In this document: in pieces, positions 1 to 8,435 of the stretch
How the letters are laid out: each line of letters begins with the position of its first letter
Numbering within the stretch: the first letter of the stretch is position 1
Assembly (NCBI RefSeq): GCF_022347785.1
Contig: NZ_JAKRGA010000003.1
Coordinates: 806,001 to 870,000, forward strand
Origin: Psychrobium sp. MM17-31
Lineage (GTDB): Bacteria; Pseudomonadota; Gammaproteobacteria; Enterobacterales; Psychrobiaceae
DNA length: 64,000 nucleotides
Reading direction: 5' to 3'
Notes under the pieces: model-generated
What the model was told of the DNA's origin: nothing
The model's database searches: none
What the model saw: only the letters and a program-made list of their open reading frames with translations
Translations under genes and position numbers: made by a program

Positions 1-1806
1 GATACCGGACTGCCAACTAAAGGATATCAATTACGCGGTAACATTCACAAAGAAACAGACAATGGCTTCTTTACTGTTTACGGCCAAATGATTAATGACA
101 ATGTCCAATTTTTCTTGCCACTGCCACTCGATGGCGCTAGTCGTAATCGTCTGAAAGGCAACGACGGTAACACTGTCTATGTAGGGCAATCTGTCGCCGC
201 TGCTGAGCTCTCATTCCCTACAGCTGACGGTCAATATCAATCACCAATTAGAGATGGTGTTTCAACAGTGGGTGGCTCAATCGCCATCGAGTTCTCAAAC
301 GAACTAACAGAAAATTGGACGCTTAGTGGCAAGGCAAAAGCCGCAGACTACGAACATCAATTTAATCTATTTTTAGATGGTGACGGCATTGCCAATTCAC
401 CTGAGCCTCAGCAAGGCTATGTCACCAATAGTGCGCGTAACATTAATGGCCAAAGTCTTACCGACACTTACGGCACGCCGTCATTTACATGGGCGGAAAC
501 AGGCAATGCATTACCTGACAATTACCTATTATTCGGTAACCGTTTGTTAGATCGTCAGCGCGATGGTGATTTTTTTAGCACTGAATTTAACTTAGCTGGT
601 GAAATCAGTACTGAATCATTTACCCATAACCTCAACATTGGCGTGTTCTTTATTAACGCCGAGCAGATGGATTACAACGTACTTTCAAGCTATCTCGCCG
701 ACTTTAGCAATGGTAAAGATGCCCGTTTAGTTAATTTATCTTTCACCGATGGCAATGGAAAGGTCACTCATTACTCACGCAATGGTGTCGTAGGTCCAGG
801 TACGAGTTACACTAACAAACAACTGACCTCTCGTCGCGCAGCCTTCTACATTACCGACCAAATGGAGAACGACCAATGGGCGTTTGATATTGGTATGCGT
901 ATTGAAAACGCCAAAGGCACCACCAAAAATGAAGGCCGTGAGACAGTCACACTGTCAGACGATGAGTCTTTAGCACACAATCTGCAAGTTAATTCGACTG
1001 GTAATGGTCAATTTACTTATGGTGAAGTAAGCACCACTGAAGCCGCCTTCTCTGCTGCCGCGCTGTATAAAATGGACGATCAAGACATCAACCTTTACGC
1101 CAATGCATCTAAAGGCTATTTCTTCCCGCAAATTCGCTCAATTCGCTTTAACGCCAACGGTGAGCCACAAAGTTACGAAGGGGAAGATATTACGCTTGCA
1201 ACCTTGGGTATCAAATACTTCCCAGAAGATCTCTACATCGATGCCTCATTGTTTATGGCTAATTTAGACAATCGTCGCTCAGTAGATTTTGAAAATGATG
1301 GCATCGGTGGGATCCGCGAAATCGTTAATACCGTATCGACTGAGACCGTGGGTCTAGAAGTTATTGGTCGTTATACTATTTCCGATGATTTAACTATCGA
1401 CGGTAACATTACCTATCAAGATGCCGAGTTCTCTGAAGGCGGCAACGTGGGTAAACAGCCACGCCGACAGCCAGAATTCTCAGGTAACCTAGGTATTGCC
1501 TACAATGATGGTGTGATCGACTCTCGCTTAGGTATTAGCTACTTTGGTGACAACTATGCAAACGACTCAAATAGCGTAGAGCTCGACGGCCATAACATCG
1601 CCACGTTTGATGTTGGCTACACATGGGAGCTAGCACGTGACCAAAAACTGCGTTTAGGTTTTGGTGTGTGGAACTTGTTTGATAGCGACGGTATTACCGA
1701 AGGCTCTCCTCGACAAGGTAACGCCCAGGTCTCTGGTGGCGAATTCTTCGTCGGCCGTCCAATCTTGCCTCGTAGAATGAGCATCACGGCTAGATACGAC
1801 TTCTAG
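1..1806 (+). CDS. TonB-dependent outer-membrane receptor, C-terminal part (cut by window edge)
   Basis: The reading frame is open from base 1, so the gene starts upstream of the window and about 601 C-terminal residues are visible. No plug domain is present here. The sequence is all beta-barrel in character: alternating polar and aromatic strands, acidic extracellular loops, many Asn and Gly, and a terminal strand ending in Asp-Phe, as outer-membrane barrels do. The family imports large substrates using TonB energy. It is followed by an SSS symporter, glycerate kinase and ROK regulator, which suggests uptake of a carbohydrate or glycerate conjugate. The substrate cannot be read from the sequence. 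Confidence 0.9.
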   Translation, partial: DTGLPTKGYQLRGNIHKETDNGFFTVYGQMINDNVQFFLPLPLDGASRNRLKGNDGNTVYVGQSVAAAELSFPTADGQYQSPIRDGVSTVGGSIAIEFSNELTENWTLSGKAKAADYEHQFNLFLDGDGIANSPEPQQGYVTNSARNINGQSLTDTYGTPSFTWAETGNALPDNYLLFGNRLLDRQRDGDFFSTEFNLAGEISTESFTHNLNIGVFFINAEQMDYNVLSSYLADFSNGKDARLVNLSFTDGNGKVTHYSRNGVVGPGTSYTNKQLTSRRAAFYITDQMENDQWAFDIGMRIENAKGTTKNEGRETVTLSDDESLAHNLQVNSTGNGQFTYGEVSTTEAAFSAAALYKMDDQDINLYANASKGYFFPQIRSIRFNANGEPQSYEGEDITLATLGIKYFPEDLYIDASLFMANLDNRRSVDFENDGIGGIREIVNTVSTETVGLEVIGRYTISDDLTIDGNITYQDAEFSEGGNVGKQPRRQPEFSGNLGIAYNDGVIDSRLGISYFGDNYANDSNSVELDGHNIATFDVGYTWELARDQKLRLGFGVWNLFDSDGITEGSPRQGNAQVSGGEFFVGRPILPRRMSITARYDF

Positions 1807-1816
1807 TGTGTTATAC

Positions 1817-1865
1817 AGTGAGAAACATTGGCTTGATGTCGATGTTTCTCACTTTGCTTTTTACC
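1817..1865 (+). terminator. Intrinsic terminator or attenuator after the TonB receptor
   Basis: A perfect 12-bp inverted repeat (1817-1828 with 1842-1853, 13-nt loop) is followed by a T-rich stretch. It lies between the receptor stop and the symporter start, so it may lower readthrough into the downstream genes. Confidence 0.65.
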
Positions 1866-1882
1866 TGTAAGGCATTTCTGTT

Positions 1883-3463
1883 ATGAATTATTTTGACTAC
1901 GCCATTATCGGCATCTATCTCTTTTTACTTATCTTCATGGGCTATAAACTGCGAGGGCAGTCGAGCAAAAACGACTATTTTCTCGGTGGCCGCAGTGTTG
2001 GGTGGAAACCTTTAACACTTTCAGTGATGGCAACTCAGCTCTCTGCCATTAGTTTTGTTTCGGCGCCTGCCTTTGTCGGCATGCGTGAAGGCGGTGGCAT
2101 GCAATGGTTATCTTACGAACTCGCCGTGCCACTAGCGATGATCCTCATTTTATCGACAGTACTGCCCGTACTTTATCGCTCAGGTGTTGTTAGCATCTAC
2201 GATTACTTAGAACAACGCTTTGGCCGCTCTTCGCGCTTAATCATTAGTGTTGTTTTTCAATTTAGCCGCGCCTTTGCTACTGGTATCATGATTTACGCAG
2301 TATCGCTTATTCTCATTGCAACCATGGGCATAACACTGTGGCAATCTATTGTTATAGTCGGCGTCATTACCGTACTTTACTCGCTGCAAGGTGGCATGAA
2401 AGCCGTGGTTTACGGCGATGCCATTCAAATGGTGATTATCGTCTTGGGCACAGTTGCTTGTGCGTATTTTGGACTAAGTTATCTCGGTGGGTTCAACGCG
2501 CTGGTTGAAAATGTCGATCATTCGCGCCTACAAGCAATTAACTTTAGCTCCTTTGGTATCGAAGGCGATGGTTTTGGGTTTTTACCAATGGTTTTCGGTG
2601 GTATCGTATTGTACGCCTCTTATTACGGCTGTGATCAAACACAGACCCAACGTGCTTTATCGGCCAAAGATACCACTCAGCTAAAGAAAATGATGATGGC
2701 CAATGGTTTATTGCGCTTTCCCATTACCCTACTCTATTGTTTCTCAGGCATAGTCATAGGAACATTTGCCTTAACTGACGCCAATTTCTCAGCGCTAATT
2801 CCCGACGGCAAGAGCGACATGATGATGCCGGTCTTTATTATCAATTATCTGCCACACGGTATTATCGGCATGCTTATCGTTGCCATATTATCGGCTGCAA
2901 TGTCGTCACTGAGTTCAACCATTAATTCACTAGCGGCGGTATCTGTAGAAGATTATTGTCGTATCACAGGCAAAGAGCCCGATGATCAAAAATATATGCA
3001 GTATGCCAAATACACCTCTGTATTTTGGGGCGCAGTAACGCTGACGTTATCCCTTTACGCTGGTGATATCGCAGCGACAGTTATTGAAGCCATTAACAAA
3101 GTCGGCTCCTTGTTCTATGGTCCTATCTTAGCTATTTTCCTATTAGCGGTTTTCGATAAACGCTTATCAGCCAAACAAATTAACATTGGCCTGCTAACTG
3201 GCGTAGCGATTAACTTTTACTTGTGGATTGGCGTTAAAGATCTATTTTGGTTCTGGTGGAATTTCATTGGTTTAGTCACCACTGTGATCACTGCCTATGC
3301 TGTGCTACTGGTAACTAAAGAGTCTCGCTTGCCTTATTCACCACCAACGGAACTCACCGATAGTGGCGAGGCAATATTAACCCGTAAAGACATTGCTATT
3401 TTAGTGGGTTATTTTGGACTCATGTTAGCAATCTGTCTCAGCATTCCGAGCCTATTTAATTAA
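1883..3463 (+). CDS. Sodium:solute symporter (SSS family)
   Basis: This 526-residue inner-membrane protein has about 13-14 hydrophobic segments and ends in one. The SSS signature is visible: GG near residues 170-171, then GD and Q at 178-182, and a QRALSAKD-type motif near residue 256. The family couples Na+ entry to uptake of sugars, organic acids or amino acids. It lies 76 bp after the TonB receptor and 54 bp before the glycerate kinase on the same strand, so it probably moves the receptor's product from periplasm to cytoplasm. The ATG at 1883 has a weak TAAGG about 9 bases upstream. The substrate is an inference from neighbours only. Confidence 0.9.
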   Translation: MNYFDYAIIGIYLFLLIFMGYKLRGQSSKNDYFLGGRSVGWKPLTLSVMATQLSAISFVSAPAFVGMREGGGMQWLSYELAVPLAMILILSTVLPVLYRSGVVSIYDYLEQRFGRSSRLIISVVFQFSRAFATGIMIYAVSLILIATMGITLWQSIVIVGVITVLYSLQGGMKAVVYGDAIQMVIIVLGTVACAYFGLSYLGGFNALVENVDHSRLQAINFSSFGIEGDGFGFLPMVFGGIVLYASYYGCDQTQTQRALSAKDTTQLKKMMMANGLLRFPITLLYCFSGIVIGTFALTDANFSALIPDGKSDMMMPVFIINYLPHGIIGMLIVAILSAAMSSLSSTINSLAAVSVEDYCRITGKEPDDQKYMQYAKYTSVFWGAVTLTLSLYAGDIAATVIEAINKVGSLFYGPILAIFLLAVFDKRLSAKQINIGLLTGVAINFYLWIGVKDLFWFWWNFIGLVTTVITAYAVLLVTKESRLPYSPPTELTDSGEAILTRKDIAILVGYFGLMLAICLSIPSLFN

Positions 3464-3473
3464 TCAACTTGAT

Positions 3474-3503
3474 CTACTGAGTGCTAAATTTGGCACTCAG
3501 TAG
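3474..3503. other. Perfect 11-bp hairpin just before the glycerate kinase start
   Basis: CTACTGAGTGC at 3474-3484 pairs perfectly with 3493-3503 across an 8-nt loop. No T-run follows on either strand, so this is not a standard terminator. It ends 14 bases before the ATG at 3518 and could stabilise mRNA, attenuate, or bind a regulator. Confidence 0.55.
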
Positions 3504-3517
3504 TAGATATATAAAAG

Positions 3518-4765
3518 ATGAATAACAAACAATTTCTTCAACAATTATTTCAAGTCGCCGTCGATGCAAGTATGCCAAGCAGTTGCATGCAAGAGTATCT
3601 AAAAGATATAGATAACGGTCAGCAAGTTTGTATCATTGGAGCTGGTAAAGCATCGTTTGAAATGGCTAAAGTTGCAGAGCAACATTTTGACAAGCGATGT
3701 TTCGGCGCCATTGTTTGTCGCCATGGTTACACCGAGCAAACATCCATTGGCCGTATTGATGTCTTATTTGGCGGCCACCCTATTCCCGATAGCGGCAGCC
3801 ATCACGCCGCATCTAAGATACTCGAATTAGTTCAGAGTGTTGACGCAAGTATTCCAGTCATAGTGCTAATTTCTGGCGGTGGCTCAGCATTACTATCGAG
3901 CCCTATTGACGGAGTGACCTTTGCTCAAAAAATGCAGCTCAATAAGTTTTTACTTGCAAGTGGCGCGTCAATCGATGAAATAAACTGCGTTCGTACTCAT
4001 TTATCGCGGATCAAGGGCGGTAAACTGGCACAAGCCATCAACGGACGCAGTCATACATTGATTATCTCTGATGTCGTTGGTGACGATCCGCAGGTTATTG
4101 CCTCAGGGCCAACAGTAAAAAATCACACCAGCGCGCAACAAGCGTTAGCCATTCTCGCGAAGTACCATTGGCAAGGCGACAGTGCGATTGTTAAAGCACT
4201 CGCTGACGCCCCTCAACAGCAAGATTGGGACGACACTCGTCATCAACTGTCAATTATCGCCAACGCTCAGCAGTCAATTGACAAAGCCATTGCAACAATC
4301 GACCAATCACAATGGCAAGTTGAAATACTTAATTACAATGAGACCGGGGATGCAACACAAGTCGCTCAGCAACACGCAAAGCTTGCTATTGCAGCGAAAG
4401 GACAAGGCAAGGCAACATTACTTCTATCTGGTGGGGAGTTAACAGTTACCTTGTGTGATGAACCAGGTCATGGCGGCCCAAATCAAGAGTATCTCCTTGC
4501 CTTGGCAATCGCCCTTAACGGCGAAAGCGGCATTAGCGCTCTGGCTTGTGACACCGACGGTGTCGACGGCTCTTTAGATGTTGCCGGAGCCTTTATCAAT
4601 GATACAACCTTGGTAAGGGCACAACAGCTGACACTAGATGCTAATCAAACGTTGGCCAGTAATAGTAGCCATCATTTTTTTCAACAGCTTAATGATCTCA
4701 TTATCACCGGCCCAACCCATACCAATGTCAATGATTTCAGGGTTATAATGATCGAGCCGCAATAA
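3518..4765 (+). CDS. Glycerate 2-kinase, MOFRL family (GckA/TtuD type)
   Basis: The 415-residue protein fits the type-2 glycerate kinase family, which phosphorylates D-glycerate to 2-phosphoglycerate and feeds lower glycolysis. Visible landmarks are GAGKAS at residues 41-46, GGHPIPD at 85-91, the Gly/Ser-rich ISGGGSALL segment at 118-126, SGPT, the LSGGE...GGPNQE segment and a DTDGVDG motif in the C-terminal MOFRL domain. Older annotations call this family hydroxypyruvate reductase. It is complete and sits between an SSS transporter and a ROK regulator, so the imported compound probably yields glycerate. The ATG at 3518 has only a modest AAAAG upstream. Confidence 0.9.
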   Translation: MNNKQFLQQLFQVAVDASMPSSCMQEYLKDIDNGQQVCIIGAGKASFEMAKVAEQHFDKRCFGAIVCRHGYTEQTSIGRIDVLFGGHPIPDSGSHHAASKILELVQSVDASIPVIVLISGGGSALLSSPIDGVTFAQKMQLNKFLLASGASIDEINCVRTHLSRIKGGKLAQAINGRSHTLIISDVVGDDPQVIASGPTVKNHTSAQQALAILAKYHWQGDSAIVKALADAPQQQDWDDTRHQLSIIANAQQSIDKAIATIDQSQWQVEILNYNETGDATQVAQQHAKLAIAAKGQGKATLLLSGGELTVTLCDEPGHGGPNQEYLLALAIALNGESGISALACDTDGVDGSLDVAGAFINDTTLVRAQQLTLDANQTLASNSSHHFFQQLNDLIITGPTHTNVNDFRVIMIEPQ

Positions 4766-4829
4766 TTCTGTTAAATATCAAACAGTATTTATAAAGCCAA
4801 CAGTCTTTTAATGAGTCAATAATATCACT

Positions 4830-5984
4830 ATGCGAACATCATACAGTTACAAGCTATTATCTCCTTATTTTGTTTTAGGCAAAGGAAACAAGCTATTTCA
4901 AGAGCAGGAACGACTCATTAATCGCGAGGCATTTTTTAGCGCCGCAAGCCAACGAGAAATTATTGCTAAAACCAAAATCCCTCAACAAACAATTTCCCGA
5001 TTAGTTAAATCGTTAATGGAGCGTAACGCGCTCTCGCAATCGAGTAAAAGTCCTTCCGGCTCTCGCGGTCAACCCGGCTTTCTGCTCACTGCAAATAGCG
5101 ATTTCGCATACAGTATCGGCATTGCAATATTAATGGACGGACTGGCTTTAGCGATTATGGATTACAGTGGCTCAGTCGTTTATAACAATCGCATAAATCT
5201 TAGTGATGTTACCGTCGAAAACATGATGAGTCATTTAACGACTATGATGGATAATGCCATCGACCATAGTGACATAAAGCGAGAAAAAATCTTAGGCATC
5301 GGCGTTGGTATCTCAGGATATTTCACCGATCAAGACTCGGGCATCAACACCCATAGCAACCTCAATGATTGGGCCTCTGTTAATATCGCCCAACTACTCA
5401 CCGAGCAATTTAAATTACCCGTGTGGGTTGAAAATGACGCCAAAGCTGCCGCCGCTGGCGAAGGTATTGATGGTGTTGGAAAAACCTTTTCCAATTTCGT
5501 TTATTTGTTTATCTCTACAGCCTTTGGCGGTGGGATTATTGCCAAAAACGACATCATGCACGGCACACATGGTAATGCAGGTGAAGTAGGCGACATTTTA
5601 CCACCTAAGCGCTATATCCATCCAAATCTTGAAAACCTTCGCCAAATTCTCATCGCAAACGACGTTGAAATTTCAACAATCGACGACATGTTAACCAACT
5701 TCGATATTCATTGGCCTGGGATAAATGAATGGGTGTATAGAGTTCAAGATGCGCTGAGTTTGGTGGCTACAGCATCAGCAGCCATTTTAGATACTCAAGC
5801 GATTGTCATTGGGGGCCATATTCCGCGAGAACTAGCCGAGTTACTCATCAAGAATACCGAAGTTTATACTCAGCACAGACGAGACAGCGCTCGTCTGGTA
5901 CCTAATTTGATTACTGCGCAATCTCAACATGAGCCAGTATCTATAGGTGCTGCAAGTATTCCAATTAGAGAGCTATGTCTGTAG
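4830..5984 (+). CDS. ROK-family transcriptional regulator
   Basis: This 384-residue protein has an N-terminal winged helix (about 35-75, with a TISRLVKSLMERN recognition helix) followed by a ROK sugar-kinase-like domain with the VEND and GGGI segments. ROK repressors sense sugars or phosphosugars and usually control the adjacent catabolic genes, here presumably the cluster from the TonB receptor to the glycerate kinase. Two points are odd. The usual GExGH motif reads GEVGD, losing the His, and the Cys-rich zinc-binding segment of Mlc/NagC types is absent. It may therefore bind a non-classical effector. Its 3' end overlaps the convergent HAD gene by 20 bp. Confidence 0.88.
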   Translation: MRTSYSYKLLSPYFVLGKGNKLFQEQERLINREAFFSAASQREIIAKTKIPQQTISRLVKSLMERNALSQSSKSPSGSRGQPGFLLTANSDFAYSIGIAILMDGLALAIMDYSGSVVYNNRINLSDVTVENMMSHLTTMMDNAIDHSDIKREKILGIGVGISGYFTDQDSGINTHSNLNDWASVNIAQLLTEQFKLPVWVENDAKAAAAGEGIDGVGKTFSNFVYLFISTAFGGGIIAKNDIMHGTHGNAGEVGDILPPKRYIHPNLENLRQILIANDVEISTIDDMLTNFDIHWPGINEWVYRVQDALSLVATASAAILDTQAIVIGGHIPRELAELLIKNTEVYTQHRRDSARLVPNLITAQSQHEPVSIGAASIPIRELCL

Positions 5985-6633
5985 TCAAATAATCTAACAA
6001 CGACTTAGCGTCATCGACTACCGCAACAGGGTTAACAGCTAATAAACGTGTTTTATCGTGCGCGCCATAACTAACACCTAGCGCCTTAACATTGGCGTTG
6101 TTGGCCATGGTTAAATCAAGGGTTGAGTCACCTACCATGAACACTTGCGACTTATCTACGCCTTGACGAGCAACGATATCTTCAATCATTTGTGGGTGCG
6201 GTTTAGACTCAGCTTCATCAGCCGTCATGCTATCGCAGAAGAAATGACCTAATCCCGTTTGCTCGATAAGGCGATTTAAGCCAACTCGTGATTTACCAGT
6301 AGCAACGGCAATTTTTATATGGCGTTTGGCGAGTGACTCAAACACGTCCGTAATGCCATTAAATAGCGGACTTGGCTTTTGATCGAGTTCTAAATAAGCC
6401 TCTTTATAAAACTGCGCCATGTCATCGATTTGCTGCTGATTGAGCTCACCAAATAACTGGCTTAGCGCTGGTAGCAAGCTTAGACCTATAATGTCTTTAA
6501 CTTGTGCATCACTCGGCACTGGCAGCCCTTCTCGCTTCGCTGCCATTTGCATAGCATCGACAATCTTGGCCACTGAATCCATCACAGTGCCGTCCCAGTC
6601 AAAAATGACCAACTTTAAATCACTACTACTCAT
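5965..6633 (-). CDS. HAD-superfamily hydrolase, phosphoglycolate phosphatase-like
   Basis: A 222-residue HAD phosphatase with all four motifs: FDWDGTVMDS near the N-terminus, a Thr in the ATGKS segment, the KPHP lysine and MVGDSTLDL. A cap domain lies between motifs I and II, as in the Gph/YjjG/PGMB group. It follows rluC by 15 bp in the same direction, an arrangement common in Alteromonadales and Vibrio, so the two are likely co-transcribed. I chose the ATG at 6633, with GAAG upstream, over the GTG two codons earlier. The substrate is not determined; phosphoglycolate or a housecleaning role is plausible. Confidence 0.85.
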   Translation of the reverse strand: MSSSDLKLVIFDWDGTVMDSVAKIVDAMQMAAKREGLPVPSDAQVKDIIGLSLLPALSQLFGELNQQQIDDMAQFYKEAYLELDQKPSPLFNGITDVFESLAKRHIKIAVATGKSRVGLNRLIEQTGLGHFFCDSMTADEAESKPHPQMIEDIVARQGVDKSQVFMVGDSTLDLTMANNANVKALGVSYGAHDKTRLLAVNPVAVVDDAKSLLDYLTTDIAL

Positions 6634-6648
6634 TGTCACTTCAACTAT

Positions 6649-7617
6649 TTATGTTTTACGCAAACCAGCGATAGTGTTTTTTAATGCATCGTCAAATGGC
6701 GCTTCAAAAAACATGGTTGTTTCTTCATTGGGATGGAAAAAACGCACGCTCGCAGAATGTAAGAACAAGCGATTTAGACCATGCCCTTTCATTGCTTTAT
6801 CAAAGGCTTTGTCACCGTATTTATCATCACCAGCAATTGGATGCCCCGCATGCAGTGTATGCACACGAATTTGGTGGGTACGACCAGTCACGGGACTTGC
6901 TTGCACTAGCGTACAATCTTCAAAGCGTTGCACGATTTTAAACTTGGTGTAGCTTTCCTTGCCTTCTGGATTAACACGTACAATACGCTCGCCTGATGCA
7001 AGTGTATTTTTCAGTAGCGGCGCGTTAACCGCCTTGTCTTCTTTACTCCACTGCCCTTTAACCAATGCGAGGTAGTTCTTCTCAACCGTTTTTTCACGCA
7101 ATTGTTCATGCAGCGAACGCAAGGTACTACGACGTTTAGCAATTAAAATACAGCCTGAGGTATCGCGATCAAGACGATGAACCAGCTCTAACGACTTAGC
7201 ATCAGGACGCAGTGCGCGCAGCCCTTCGATTAAACCAAACTTCAGGCCACTGCCACCGTGTACAGCAATGCCCGATGGTTTATTCATCACAATCAGGTAT
7301 TTATCTTCATAGATAATGTGCTGCTCTAACGATGCTACTTTTTCTAACTTAGCGTTCGGAAGCTCTTTTTCTTCTTCCATACGAATTGGCGGAATACGCA
7401 CAATATCGCCATCGTTTAAACGATAAACAGGCTTAATGCGTTTTTTGTTTACGCGCACTTCACCTTTACGCAAGATGCGATAAACGCGGCTTTTAGGCAC
7501 ACCTTTCAAAAAAGTGACCAAGAAATTGTCGATGCGCTGGCCAGCGTGATTGTCATCAATGGTGACAAATTGCACTTTCGCCGCGACTTGAGATTGTTTT
7601 TCATTCATGGTGCGCAT
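6649..7617 (-). CDS. rluC: 23S rRNA pseudouridine(955/2504/2580) synthase RluC
   Basis: The 322-residue protein has an N-terminal S4 RNA-binding domain (RIDNFL...GVPKSRVYRILRKGEVRVN, about 24-80) and a RluA-type catalytic domain with the HRLDRDTSG motif carrying the catalytic Asp. RHRLD-class enzymes convert uridines to pseudouridine in 23S rRNA. Its divergent position next to rne matches E. coli, which separates it from RluA or RluD. The start is uncertain: ATG codons lie at 7617 and 7608 with no clear ribosome-binding site. RluC homologues begin close to the VTIDD segment, so 7608 is equally possible. Confidence 0.93.
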   Translation of the reverse strand: MRTMNEKQSQVAAKVQFVTIDDNHAGQRIDNFLVTFLKGVPKSRVYRILRKGEVRVNKKRIKPVYRLNDGDIVRIPPIRMEEEKELPNAKLEKVASLEQHIIYEDKYLIVMNKPSGIAVHGGSGLKFGLIEGLRALRPDAKSLELVHRLDRDTSGCILIAKRRSTLRSLHEQLREKTVEKNYLALVKGQWSKEDKAVNAPLLKNTLASGERIVRVNPEGKESYTKFKIVQRFEDCTLVQASPVTGRTHQIRVHTLHAGHPIAGDDKYGDKAFDKAMKGHGLNRLFLHSASVRFFHPNEETTMFFEAPFDDALKNTIAGLRKT

Positions 7618-8435
7618 TGTACATCAATGCCTTAAAACTCGCCCCATCAAATTTGCCTTTTAGTGCCATTAATCACCTAAATATCTTTGGTCAATAAAAT
7701 TACTGGTGTTTTATTCCAAAGTATTGGTAGCGATTGGCACAAATTAGTGTGATAATTGGGTGTTCTTGTAGGTTTATTTTGAAAATTTCTCAATTAAAAC
7801 AGACGAACACTGCACACCAACACTAAGAATAGTGTTGAGAAACAAAGAGCTAAAAACCTTGTTTGCACAAATAACAAAGTTAAAAGCAGTGCAGTGTAAA
7901 CACCAACAAGAATACAAAAAGTATATTTTGCGATGACATCACCACTGTTGATGACTCGCCTTTAATAGTAAAACCGTTGCTTAAATAGTCAGCCCGTAGG
8001 TTTTTACCGGCAAATGTAATCAATCGTCGAGATGACGTGAGTATTATTTAAATAGACAAAGCTTGAGCCGAATAAACAACCGATGCTCAAGATCGTTAAT
8101 GGCCCAAATCGCGATTAACGGTATGTAAATAAAAAACGACGCTTCGCCGCTTGCCTGCACTAATGGCCAGCTGGAATTATTTAGCTCATCTAGTGACAAC
8201 ACTAGATTTTGAAGATAAAAGATGTGAAACACCGCTTTGTAAAAACACAAAGCCACTATCTTTTTATTAGCTAAATCAAGCACGTGATATCGATGGATAG
8301 CGTTTAACAAACCATTGATACAACAGATTAGTCTAACAATTTAATGTGCCTTATCCAGTCGAGAGACTGCATTACAATAGGCTCCGGACACCCACAATTT
8401 GATTATTTGGCAACTCACAATGGATGAGCTTCCAA
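7618..8435. other. 818-bp rluC/rne divergent region with the probable long rne leader
   Basis: No convincing gene lies here. Such a long untranslated stretch before rne fits the known biology: in E. coli the rne mRNA has a 361-nt leader that RNase E itself cleaves for autoregulation. A perfect 7-bp hairpin (AACACTA-AGAA-TAGTGTT) lies at 7819-7836 and several AU-rich stretches follow. A minus-strand open frame at 8044-8310 (88 codons) has no recognisable family. I could not fix the promoters. The leader role is inference. Confidence 0.5.

Noticed and set aside
8044-8310. Minus-strand frame of 88 codons in the rne leader
   Set aside because: No recognisable domain or operon partner; the region is better explained as the rne leader. 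I left it as uncertain and not as a gene.
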